Made by a program: the position numbers and the translations under genes. A model generated the notes under the pieces. That model saw only the letters and a list, made by a program, of their open reading frames with translations, was not told the DNA's origin and searched no databases. Positions 4,810-12,534 of a stretch of 17,740 bases of DNA are shown here, in pieces. The stretch comes from DAIOFH01 sp036745875. GTDB lineage: Bacteria; Planctomycetota; SZUA-567. The stretch's first letter is position 1, and every line of letters begins with the position of its first letter. The DNA lies in NCBI GenBank assembly GCA_036745875.1, contig DAIOFH010000083.1, forward strand, positions 1-17,740, in the 5' to 3' direction.

Positions 4810-7257
4810 ATGGCTGACTCCACAAGCGTGTTGACCATAAACAATCTGGTCAAGACCTACGGCTTCACCAGGGCTGTCGCCGACATCGGCTTCAGCATAA
4901 TGCCCGGCGAAGTCGTCGGCCTTGTCGGCGCAAACGGCGCGGGGAAAAGCACCCTGACCCGGCTGATTTCAGGCGTCCACCGCCCGGACTCCGGGGAGAT
5001 ACGCGTCAACGGCCGGAAAATGGGCGGCGGCTACGATGTCGTGCAGGCGGCCGGGGAAGGCATCAGGGTGGTCTACCAGGAATTGTCCCTGTGTTCGAAC
5101 CTGAACGTATATGAAAATATTTTCGTCGAGCAGTCGCAGTTGTTCACCGGCCGCCATTGGCGCCGGCGAGCGCGGGAAAAAGCCGCCGCGGCATTGAACG
5201 CGGTATTTCCCGGCTGCAACATAAACCCCAACACGCCCACGGAAAACCTCAACATCGCCCAACAGCAGATGGTCGAAATCGCCAGGGCGAATTGCGATGA
5301 AAACCTCAGGCTGCTCATCCTGGACGAGCCGACCTCGTCCCTGGGCGTCCATGAGACGGAGCAGTTGATCAGCTACATCAAACAACTCTCGGGCACGCAA
5401 ACAGCCGTTATCTATATATCCCACCGCCTTGGCGAAGTGATGGAACTGGCCGACCGGGTGGTCCTGCTGCAGAACGGGGCGCTCAAGTGGGAGGGGAGGG
5501 TGGAGGACACCGACCAGGAAGACCTGGTCAGGCGCATGAGCGATGTCGGCGACGGGACGACGCTGCCCGTCCTGCCGACGGGCAGGAAGACTTCCCGTCC
5601 CGCCAAGGAAGTCACGCGCTCCGGACGCATCTCCATGCGCAGGTTCAGCACCAAGGAATTGAATGAAATCGAGTACGACTTCGAGGGCGGCAAGGTGGTC
5701 GGCATCGCCGGCCTCGAGGGAGGCGGGCAGAAAGAGCTGCTGCGCGCCTTTTTTTCCGGCAAAAAGAGCCATAAAGGCGACATGCTTCGCGACGGCAAGA
5801 TCGCCTATGTTTCCGGGGACCGCAAAAAGGAAGGCGTCTTTTCCTTGTGGAGCATTCTCGAAAACATGCAGCTTACCAAAATCGCCGCCGACTATTCGCT
5901 GGTTCCGATCAACAAAAAAGAGATCCGCTCCCTCGCCGACAAATGGTATGACCGCCTCAATGTCAAGGCCAACAACATCAACATGCCCATAACCAGCCTT
6001 TCGGGCGGCAACCAGCAGAAAATACTCATCGCCCGGGCCATGCTCGCGGAAGCCGACATCATTTTGCTGGACGACCCGACGCGCGGCGTGGATGTGGCCA
6101 CCAAAAACCAGCTCTACGACCTGTTCCGCGAAGTTGCGGACGAAGGCAAGCTGGTGGTGTGGCGTTCCACCGAGGATGACGAGTTCGCCCGCTGCGACGA
6201 AGTGGTCGTCATGCGCTACGGCCGCATCCTCAAGGCGCTCAAGGGCGGGGAGATCACCAAGGATGCCATCATCCAGGCCTCTTTCACCGGCGAGAACTGG
6301 AAACCGGCCGGCACTGAGGAAAGGAAGGGCTTCCGGCTCAACCTGCACGGGCTTGGCGTCCCCTTGCTCGTCCTGGTGGCGGTGTATTTGATCAGCGGCT
6401 ACATGACGCCGAGCGTGTTTTCCGTGTTTGGCCTGGAACTGCTGGTGGGCGGGGCGTTTCCACTGGTCCTCTGCGCCTTCAGCCAGATGTTCATCATCGG
6501 GCTCAGCCAGATCAACATGGGCGCGGGCGCGTATATGGGCCTGATCAATGTCCTGGTGGCGACGGCCATGGTGAACAATTTCTTTTACGGCTGGCTGGCG
6601 ATCCTGCTGACCATGGTCGCTTTCGCCGCCATGGGGGTGCTGATTTATGTGCGCAACATCCCGGCGATAATCATAACGCTGGGCGGCTCGTTCGTCTGGA
6701 CCGGCCTCGCCTACACGATCCAGCAGACGCCGGGCGGGTCCTGCCCGGCCTGGCTTTCCGCGATATTCAACGTCGAAACGCCGTTTCTGCCCGCCATAAT
6801 ATACTACACGCTGCTTGTCTCCATAGTGGCGATCCTCATCTACCGCTCCAAATACGGCACCATCCTCAAAGGCTTCGGCAACAACCCGGAGGCGATGAAG
6901 CGCTCGGGCTGGTCCTGCCTGAAAGGGTTCGTCATCGGCTACGCCATATCGGCCGGCTTCGCCGTCCTCGGCGGCCTTACGGTGACCGCCATGACCACGG
7001 CCTCCGACGCCAACGCCACTTCCACCTATACCATGTTGACCATCGCCAGCGTGGTGATGGGAGGGGGCGAACTGGGCGGCGGCAAGGTCAACCCCCTTGG
7101 CGTCCTCATCGGCGGCATCACCCTGTTCATGATCGGCTCGCTCCTCGGTTTTCTCAATGTAAGTTCGAATTATGTCGCCATGGTCCAGGGAATGCTCCTG
7201 GTGGTCATCCTGGCGGCGCGCCTGATGCAGAGAGGAAAACTCAATGAGTTGGTATAA
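4810..7257 (+). CDS. Fused ABC importer protein: double ATPase joined to permease (RbsA-RbsC type)
   Basis: This 815-residue protein joins two complete subunits that are normally separate. Residues 1-507 are an RbsA/MglA-like double ATPase. NBD1 has Walker A GANGAGKST (40-48), Q90, Walker B with D172-E173 and H205, but a degenerate signature LNIAQ (147-151). NBD2 has a degenerate Walker A (GLEGGGQKE, 301-309), a good signature LSGGNQQ (397-403) and D421-D422, an Asp where Glu is usual. This predicts one working ATP site made from NBD1 Walker motifs and the NBD2 signature. From about 508 to 815 there is a full RbsC-like permease with many membrane segments and the cytoplasmic loop GFGNNPEA (688-695). 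The reading frame is continuous. GAGGA at 4799-4803 precedes the ATG. It probably pairs with the permease encoded immediately downstream. Confidence 0.9.
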   Translation: MADSTSVLTINNLVKTYGFTRAVADIGFSIMPGEVVGLVGANGAGKSTLTRLISGVHRPDSGEIRVNGRKMGGGYDVVQAAGEGIRVVYQELSLCSNLNVYENIFVEQSQLFTGRHWRRRAREKAAAALNAVFPGCNINPNTPTENLNIAQQQMVEIARANCDENLRLLILDEPTSSLGVHETEQLISYIKQLSGTQTAVIYISHRLGEVMELADRVVLLQNGALKWEGRVEDTDQEDLVRRMSDVGDGTTLPVLPTGRKTSRPAKEVTRSGRISMRRFSTKELNEIEYDFEGGKVVGIAGLEGGGQKELLRAFFSGKKSHKGDMLRDGKIAYVSGDRKKEGVFSLWSILENMQLTKIAADYSLVPINKKEIRSLADKWYDRLNVKANNINMPITSLSGGNQQKILIARAMLAEADIILLDDPTRGVDVATKNQLYDLFREVADEGKLVVWRSTEDDEFARCDEVVVMRYGRILKALKGGEITKDAIIQASFTGENWKPAGTEERKGFRLNLHGLGVPLLVLVAVYLISGYMTPSVFSVFGLELLVGGAFPLVLCAFSQMFIIGLSQINMGAGAYMGLINVLVATAMVNNFFYGWLAILLTMVAFAAMGVLIYVRNIPAIIITLGGSFVWTGLAYTIQQTPGGSCPAWLSAIFNVETPFLPAIIYYTLLVSIVAILIYRSKYGTILKGFGNNPEAMKRSGWSCLKGFVIGYAISAGFAVLGGLTVTAMTTASDANATSTYTMLTIASVVMGGGELGGGKVNPLGVLIGGITLFMIGSLLGFLNVSSNYVAMVQGMLLVVILAARLMQRGKLNELV

Positions 7258-8182
7258 ACGCCTCCCCGGATGGTCCCTGGCGGCCCTCGGGTCCCTGCTG
7301 CTCTGGCTTGCGATAGGCATCCATACCGGCATACTCGGCATGGAAAGCCTGTACTCGAACGGCATCTCGGCCGCCCTCCTGGCGATACCGGCGATAGGGC
7401 AGATGATAGTCATCACGACGGGAAGGGGCGCCATCGACCTTTCCATCCCCAGCGTCATCACCTTGTCGGCCTTTTTCGCGACAGACCTCATCGACGGCCA
7501 GGACCGGAACATTCTCTACGCCTGCGCGGTGATTTGCGCCATCGCCGTCCTCATCGGCCTATGGAACAGCCTCCTGGTGCTTGTGGTCAGGATCCCCCCC
7601 ATCATCGCCACCCTGGCGACCGGCTATATCCTCATCACCGGCACGCTCCTCTACAACCAGGGTTTCGCCGTCTTCGTCATCGCGCCGTCCATGCTTTCCG
7701 TTTTGCGCGACCGTTTCCTCGGCGTTCCCATTATCATTTTCGTGGTGGCCCTGCTTGCGCTCGCCGTCTTTTACATTCTGCGCCGCACACCGTGGGGCAT
7801 GGCCCTCGCCGCCATCGGCCAAAACCTCGAAGCAGCCTACCTGGCGGGGGTCAAGATCCACCGCGTCCGCGTGGCGGCCTATATCGCCAGCGCCATCCTG
7901 GCGTCCCTGTGCGGCATTTTCATGTCCGCCCGCGTCGGCGGCGCTTTCCTCGGCATGGGCGAATCGTTCATGATGGAAACGGTGGGGGCGGTGGTGATCG
8001 GCGGGACCCTTATTTTCGGCGGGCGGGCATCGACCATCGGCACACTGATGGGGGCATTGTTTTTGGTGCTGGTGGTCACCGCCTTGCAGATAATGGGATT
8101 GACGATCGGCATGCAGAATATCGTCAAGGGGCTTCTTATCATCGCGGTGCTGGTTGCGGCAAGGAATGACGAAACTTATTGA
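7244..8182 (+). CDS. Second permease subunit of the same ribose-type ABC importer
   Basis: This 312-residue inner-membrane protein of the RbsC / BPD_transp_2 family has about 8-10 hydrophobic segments. Family landmarks are GRGAIDLSIPSV, matching the usual GGIDLSVGS, the cytoplasmic coupling loop GQNLEAAYLAGVKIHRVR, and the C-terminal VIGGTLIFGGRASTIGT. Its start overlaps the end of the fused ATPase-permease by 14 nt, with GAGGA at 7232-7236, so the two are translationally coupled. The fusion protein already has one permease domain, so the membrane channel is most likely a heterodimer of that domain and this protein. Substrate is inferred from context only. Confidence 0.9.
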   Translation: MSWYKRLPGWSLAALGSLLLWLAIGIHTGILGMESLYSNGISAALLAIPAIGQMIVITTGRGAIDLSIPSVITLSAFFATDLIDGQDRNILYACAVICAIAVLIGLWNSLLVLVVRIPPIIATLATGYILITGTLLYNQGFAVFVIAPSMLSVLRDRFLGVPIIIFVVALLALAVFYILRRTPWGMALAAIGQNLEAAYLAGVKIHRVRVAAYIASAILASLCGIFMSARVGGAFLGMGESFMMETVGAVVIGGTLIFGGRASTIGTLMGALFLVLVVTALQIMGLTIGMQNIVKGLLIIAVLVAARNDETY

Positions 8183-8211
8183 TGCATTACAATGTTGCCC
8201 GGAGAAAGACG

Positions 8212-10119
8212 ATGAGCAAGGCGAACATCTTTGTTATCGGCGAAGAAAAAGCGCCGGAGACGCACAAGCTGAAGGCGGGAAAACTGGACCTGCTGTTTCA
8301 AAACGGCGACCTGCGCCATATCAAGAACGGAAAGCAGCAGCTTTTACTGAGGGTATACGCCGCCGTCCGCGACCGGAACTGGAACACCATCCACGGCGAA
8401 ATGCACGACCTGGAAATCGACAAAAACGACGATTCGTTCGCCATCTCGTTCAGGATGCACCATAAGTTCCTGGATATAGAGTATTCCTGGCGGGCAAAGA
8501 TAACGGGATCGGCTGATTCGCGCGTTTCCTATGCCTTTACCGGCGAGGCGCTTTCCTCGTTCCTCGCCTGCCGCATCGGCTTCTGCCTTTTGCATCCGAT
8601 GCATTTCGCCGGGACGCCGTGCGCGCTCGAGAAGGCGGACGGCGCGTGGGAGGAAACCTCCTTTCCGAAAGAAATATCGCCAACTTCGCCGTTCCTGGAC
8701 TTCCAGGCCATGCGCCAGCCGCTGGGGAAGGGGAGGGAGCTGCGCATCGCCATGAAGGGGGAGTTGTTTGAAACGGAGGACCAGCGCAACTGGACCGATG
8801 CTTCATACAAAACTTTCTGCACCCCGCTGTCCATTCCCTTCCCCTTCCGGGTCGCCAAGGGGGAAACAAAACAGCAGACGGTGGAGATCTCCTACCACGA
8901 AGACAGGCACGACCGCGTCTCTGTCGAATCTGCGGATGACGGGAAATCCGTGCTTTTCTTTGAAGACACGCAAACCGTCCCCATGCCCGAACTGGGCGTG
9001 AAGCTTGGCGCTGACGACGACGATGGTTCCCTTGCCCTGGTCAAGCCCCTCGGGGCGCGCTATATGCAGGTGAACCTGGATTATGGCCGGAAAAGCAGGG
9101 CGGAAATCGAAGCGCATTTCGCCCTCGCCTGCCGCTCCGCCCTGCCGCTCCTGCCGGTCGTGACGTTGCGCAATGATCTGGAGGCAGAAGCGGCCCACGC
9201 GGCAAAACTTATTGCCTCGAGCGGTGCGGAGGTAAAGGGAACGCTGGTTTTGAGCGGCGGGAAGATGGCGACGGACAGCGCCGCGATAAAGGCGATGGGG
9301 AGCCTCCCGGGGGGGACGGAAAAACTCGGCTACGGCACGGCGGGAAATTTTGCCGAAATCAACCGGCACCGGCCGCCGGAAGGCCTGGCAGGGTTTGTCG
9401 GCATGCCCATGACCCCGCAGTTCCACGCCACCGACACCATGTCGGTGATCGAGAACCTTGCCGGCATGGAAGTCGCCACCCAAAACGCGGTGCGCCTGGC
9501 GGGCCGGTCGCCGGTGCTGATACTGCCGCTTACCCTGAGGATGTGCGACAACCTTGTCGCCACCGACGGCGATTCCGACGCCAGCTGGGCAGGTTTGCCG
9601 CGGGCGGTCGACCAGCGGCAGCTGTCCTTGTTTGGGGCCGCCTGGCTGGTTGCGGCGGTGGAGCATGTTGCCAAGGGCGGGGCCGGGGCGATAACGGTTT
9701 TCAATGCCTTGACCGGATGGGAAGGGTTCAGGGAATCCGAAAGCGGTTCAAGGGACGAAAAATTATTCCCGTCCGTTCCGGGACAGTGTTTCCCCGCCAT
9801 GGTAAGCATGGCCTGGCTTGCGGGCGTCCAGGGCGGGGTTATGCGGCCGTTCCTTTCCTCGGACCCGATGCGGGCAGGAGGTTTTGTAGTGGAGAACGGC
9901 AACAAGGAAACGCTCTTCTGCTACAATCTCTCGAACGAAACGCTGCAGGTCGAATGCGGCGGCTTTGCCGGTTCGTGGCAGGAGAGCGTTCTTTCCCCCG
10001 AAGCGTACAACGAGCAAAAACGCGATATCGCCTGGCTTGCCCGGCATCCCGGCGAGAAAAAGGTTTATGCCTCGGAGTTGGAAATTCCGGCCTGCTCGGT
10101 GATCCGGCTGCAATGGTAA
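8212..10119 (+). CDS. apnL: D-apionate lactonase-like protein (ApnL family)
   Basis: This 635-residue protein has no signal peptide or membrane segment, so it should be cytoplasmic. I recognise it as ApnL-like by the block EDQRNWTDAS (189-198) followed by YKTFCTPLSIPFPF, and by the earlier RNWNTIHGE and RIGFCLLHP segments. ApnL hydrolyses D-apionolactone to D-apionate, the step before ApnO in D-apiose breakdown. The length is in the range I recall for the family, and the catalytic residues cannot be named from sequence. TTG at 8179 and ATG at 8182 are possible starts. The ATG at 8212 is preferred because GGAGA lies about 7 nt upstream and it clears the preceding permease stop. It is the last gene of the importer unit. 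Recognition is from memory. Independent support comes from the ApnO-like gene in the same window. Confidence 0.72.
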   Translation: MSKANIFVIGEEKAPETHKLKAGKLDLLFQNGDLRHIKNGKQQLLLRVYAAVRDRNWNTIHGEMHDLEIDKNDDSFAISFRMHHKFLDIEYSWRAKITGSADSRVSYAFTGEALSSFLACRIGFCLLHPMHFAGTPCALEKADGAWEETSFPKEISPTSPFLDFQAMRQPLGKGRELRIAMKGELFETEDQRNWTDASYKTFCTPLSIPFPFRVAKGETKQQTVEISYHEDRHDRVSVESADDGKSVLFFEDTQTVPMPELGVKLGADDDDGSLALVKPLGARYMQVNLDYGRKSRAEIEAHFALACRSALPLLPVVTLRNDLEAEAAHAAKLIASSGAEVKGTLVLSGGKMATDSAAIKAMGSLPGGTEKLGYGTAGNFAEINRHRPPEGLAGFVGMPMTPQFHATDTMSVIENLAGMEVATQNAVRLAGRSPVLILPLTLRMCDNLVATDGDSDASWAGLPRAVDQRQLSLFGAAWLVAAVEHVAKGGAGAITVFNALTGWEGFRESESGSRDEKLFPSVPGQCFPAMVSMAWLAGVQGGVMRPFLSSDPMRAGGFVVENGNKETLFCYNLSNETLQVECGGFAGSWQESVLSPEAYNEQKRDIAWLARHPGEKKVYASELEIPACSVIRLQW

Positions 10120-10136
10120 GGGGGAGCAATCCGCCC

Positions 10137-10165
10137 TTGCATATACCCGGCCCAGGATGTAGTAT
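10137..10165 (+). promoter_or_regulatory. Probable promoter of the MoxR/VWA pair
   Basis: TTGCAT (10137-10142) and TAGTAT (10160-10165) are 17 bp apart in the gap after the ApnL-like gene. The -35 hexamer is identical to that proposed at 12368. Just downstream is the dyad ATCATT (10164-10169) / AATGAT (10175-10180) with a 5-nt loop, placed where an operator would sit. The -10 match is moderate. Confidence 0.45.
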
Positions 10166-10236
10166 CATTTCATTAATGATATGTCTCCCCAGACGCCATG
10201 AATGGGGATTATGGTACTGTATCCACTGGAGTCGGA

Positions 10237-11076
10237 ATGAAAATCGAAGCGCTTTCGGAAAAAGCCGCCTTTCACGGCGGCGCGGAATATGTCGCGTCCC
10301 AGAACCTGATCAACTCCGTCAACATAGCCATGACCCTGCAGAAGCCGCTACTGGTCAAGGGCGAGCCGGGGACGGGGAAAACCGTCCTTGCCAAGTCGAT
10401 CGCCGGGGCGCTGGACAAGGAACTGATCATCTGGAGCATAAAGTCCACGACAAAGGCGCAGGACGGGCTTTACGTCTATGACGTGGTGCAGCGCCTCTAC
10501 GACAGCCAGTTCGGCGCGGAGGGCGTCGACGACATCGGCCGCTACATCAAGATGGGGAAGCTCGGCGAAGCCTTCGCCAGCCGGGAGCAGGTGGTGCTCC
10601 TCATCGACGAAATAGACAAGGCGGACATCGAGTTCCCCAACGACTTGCTATGGGAACTCGACCAAATGGAATTCTACATACCGGAAACAAAGGAAACGGT
10701 CAAGGCCGCCACCCGGCCGGTGGTGATCATCACCTCCAACGCCGAGAAAGAACTTCCCGACGCCTTCCTCAGGCGCTGCGTCTTCCACTATATTGATTTC
10801 CCCGACCGCGCGCTGATGGAAGAGATCGTGCGGGTGCATTACCCCGATGTCGAGGACCGGCTTCTCGCCCAGGTGCTTGACGCCTTCTACCGCCTGCGCG
10901 ACATTTCCTCGATCCAGAAAAAACCCAGCACCTCCGAACTCCTCGATTGGGTGCAGGCCCTCGCATTGAGCGGGGTGTCGCTGGACAAGGTTTCGGAAGA
11001 GTTGCCGTTTATCGGCGTCCTGCTGAAAAAGAACGAAGACATAGGCGTCCTGAAACGCTTCTGGAAATCCAGGTAG
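10237..11076 (+). CDS. MoxR-family AAA+ ATPase (CoxD/NorQ type)
   Basis: This 279-residue cytoplasmic AAA+ ATPase has Walker A GEPGTGKT (42-49), Walker B VVLLIDEID (119-127), a sensor-1 stretch VIITSNAEKELPDAF and a following RR arginine-finger region, then a helical C-terminal lid. MoxR proteins act as ATP-driven chaperones that remodel or insert cofactors into a partner, working with a VWA protein encoded next door. The VWA gene follows 15 bp later. ATG at 10198 in the same frame is an alternative start giving 292 residues. 10237 is favoured because GGAG lies at 10228-10231 and because residue 1 then starts the conserved region. A MoxR/VWA pair inside a sugar-uptake locus is unusual, and its client is unknown. 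Confidence 0.88.
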   Translation: MKIEALSEKAAFHGGAEYVASQNLINSVNIAMTLQKPLLVKGEPGTGKTVLAKSIAGALDKELIIWSIKSTTKAQDGLYVYDVVQRLYDSQFGAEGVDDIGRYIKMGKLGEAFASREQVVLLIDEIDKADIEFPNDLLWELDQMEFYIPETKETVKAATRPVVIITSNAEKELPDAFLRRCVFHYIDFPDRALMEEIVRVHYPDVEDRLLAQVLDAFYRLRDISSIQKKPSTSELLDWVQALALSGVSLDKVSEELPFIGVLLKKNEDIGVLKRFWKSR

Positions 11077-11091
11077 CGGGGAGGGGCAGAC

Positions 11092-12279
11092 ATGTTTTCG
11101 CCGTTTTTCTACCTCCTGCGCCAGCGCGGGCTCAAAGTCTCCCTCACCGAATGGCTGACCTTCGTCGACGCCATGCGGCAGGGGCTGGCTTCGGAGAGTT
11201 TTTCCGGCCTCTACCACCTCGCCCGGTCGCTTCTCGTCAAGACCGAAGCGGATTTCGACAAGTTCGACAGCGTCTTTCTCGAATTCTTCAAGGATATGCC
11301 GCCCGAATCGGACGAACTCCCGCAGGAGCTTCTTGAATGGCTCGACAAACCGGACCTCGAACTGCCCGACCGGGGCAGGGGGCGGCTGTTCATGGACTTC
11401 AGCAACGAAGCCATAGAAAAAATGTTCCAGGAGCGCCTCAAGGAACAGAAAGAGGAGCATAACGGCGGCGCCTACTGGATCGGCACCGGCGGCGCTTCAC
11501 CGTTCGGCAATTCCGGCGAAAGCCTGAAAGGCATCCGCGTGGGCGGGAAGTCCCAGCGCCGCCTGGCGATGGAGGTGGCCGGGGAAAGAAGGTACCGGGA
11601 TTTCAGGGACGACGCGGGGGTGAATATCCGCAGCTTCCAGACCGCCTTCCGCAGGCTCAGGCAATTTTCCGCGCGGGTCGACGCGCCCCGCAACGAACTG
11701 AACATCGACGCCACGATACGCGCCACCTGCGACAACGCCGGCGGCCTCAAGCTGGTCTTCGACAAGCCGAGGAAAAACACGGTCAAGCTGATGCTCCTGA
11801 TCGACTCCGGAGGCTCCATGGACCCGTACAGCAGCATGTGCACGGCGCTGTTCCAGGCGGTCAGCAAATCCAACCATTTCAAGGACCTCAAGGTCTATTA
11901 TTTTCATAATTGCTTCAAGCGCCTCTTCTACCACAGCCCCATGCTGGACATGAGCGATTCCGTCCCGTCGCGCTGGATACTCGACAACATCGACTCCGAC
12001 TACAAGGTCATCGTCATCGGCGACGCCCTCATGGACACCTACGAACTCCTCGGCACCTATCATTTCGGCACCGAGGAAGTGCCGCGCGGGCTGGGCTGGC
12101 TCAAGGCTTTCCAGGAGCGCTATCCCCGCATGATCTGGTTCCTCCCCATGGCCGCCGAACCCATGGTAAGCCGGCATTGGGGATACTCCTACGAGCTGAT
12201 CAAGCGGGAGATCGACATCAGGCCGATGACCGTCGAAACGCTGACGGCGGGCATTAAAAAGCTTATGGTGGCGCGGTAA
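11092..12279 (+). CDS. VWA-domain protein, CoxE-like, partner of the MoxR ATPase
   Basis: This 395-residue protein has the CoxE-like layout. A conserved N-terminal region (FYLLRQRGLKVSLTEWLTF...) covers about the first 70 residues. A charged, Gly-rich linker follows with QRRLAMEVAGERRYRDF near 155-180. A C-terminal von Willebrand A domain runs from about 230 to the end. The metal-ion-dependent adhesion site is intact: D238-x-G240-x-S242 in DSGGSM. A later acidic residue is available in VIVIGDALMD. No signal peptide or membrane anchor is seen, so it should be cytoplasmic. GGGGAGG sits just before the ATG. In CoxD/CoxE and NorQ/NorD systems such pairs mature metalloenzymes. Here no obvious metalloenzyme client is adjacent, unless it is the UroD-like zinc protein at 16116. 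Confidence 0.88.
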   Translation: MFSPFFYLLRQRGLKVSLTEWLTFVDAMRQGLASESFSGLYHLARSLLVKTEADFDKFDSVFLEFFKDMPPESDELPQELLEWLDKPDLELPDRGRGRLFMDFSNEAIEKMFQERLKEQKEEHNGGAYWIGTGGASPFGNSGESLKGIRVGGKSQRRLAMEVAGERRYRDFRDDAGVNIRSFQTAFRRLRQFSARVDAPRNELNIDATIRATCDNAGGLKLVFDKPRKNTVKLMLLIDSGGSMDPYSSMCTALFQAVSKSNHFKDLKVYYFHNCFKRLFYHSPMLDMSDSVPSRWILDNIDSDYKVIVIGDALMDTYELLGTYHFGTEEVPRGLGWLKAFQERYPRMIWFLPMAAEPMVSRHWGYSYELIKREIDIRPMTVETLTAGIKKLMVAR

Positions 12280-12329
12280 GGACAAGAGGGGCGAAAACAG
12301 CGGTTCCCTACTAATCCTTTTGGCGCCGT

Positions 12330-12368
12330 ATTGCGTAAATAGACAATAATTTTTCGCAAATACGCAAT
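12330..12368. promoter_or_regulatory. Inverted repeat upstream of the second importer, operator-like
   Basis: ATTGCGTA (12330-12337) and TACGCAAT (12361-12368) form a perfect 8-bp inverted repeat with a 23-bp AT-rich centre. A third half-site, TTTGCGA on the other strand (12354-12360), lies within the centre. The right arm abuts the -35 box at 12368. The motif differs from the CATACGT dyads at 330-361, so a different regulator, not encoded in this window, is likely. Confidence 0.5.
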
Positions 12369-12396
12369 TGCATGGCAGGTCAACGGAGTTTATAGT
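12368..12396 (+). promoter_or_regulatory. Sigma70-type promoter of the second importer operon
   Basis: TTGCAT (12368-12373) and TATAGT (12391-12396) are separated by 17 bp. Transcription would start near 12403, giving a leader of about 130 nt before the binding-protein gene at 12535. The -10 box is identical to that at 342-347. No riboswitch-like structure was recognised in the leader. Confidence 0.65.
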
Positions 12397-12534
12397 CTAT
12401 ACAGCGTTAATCGAAAGTCCCGTGCACTCTCACTTGAACCGCCGCCTTCGCATCCTTCGACACAGCCTGATTACGTAACCCCTTTCTACACCGGGGATTT
12501 TGCTCAGAATCCAACCATATGAGGAGACTTCGCT

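Noticed and set aside
4810..7257. Fusion caused by a frameshift joining two genes
   Set aside because: The ATPase end and permease start share one uninterrupted frame with normal codon use through the joint, and no internal ribosome binding site with start codon was seen near 6331.
4969..7512. Long open frame of 847 codons on the - strand
   Set aside because: It lies antisense to the ATPase-permease fusion and has a low-complexity, charged His/Asp/Arg-rich translation typical of the reverse frame of GC-rich coding DNA. The + strand has clear family motifs.
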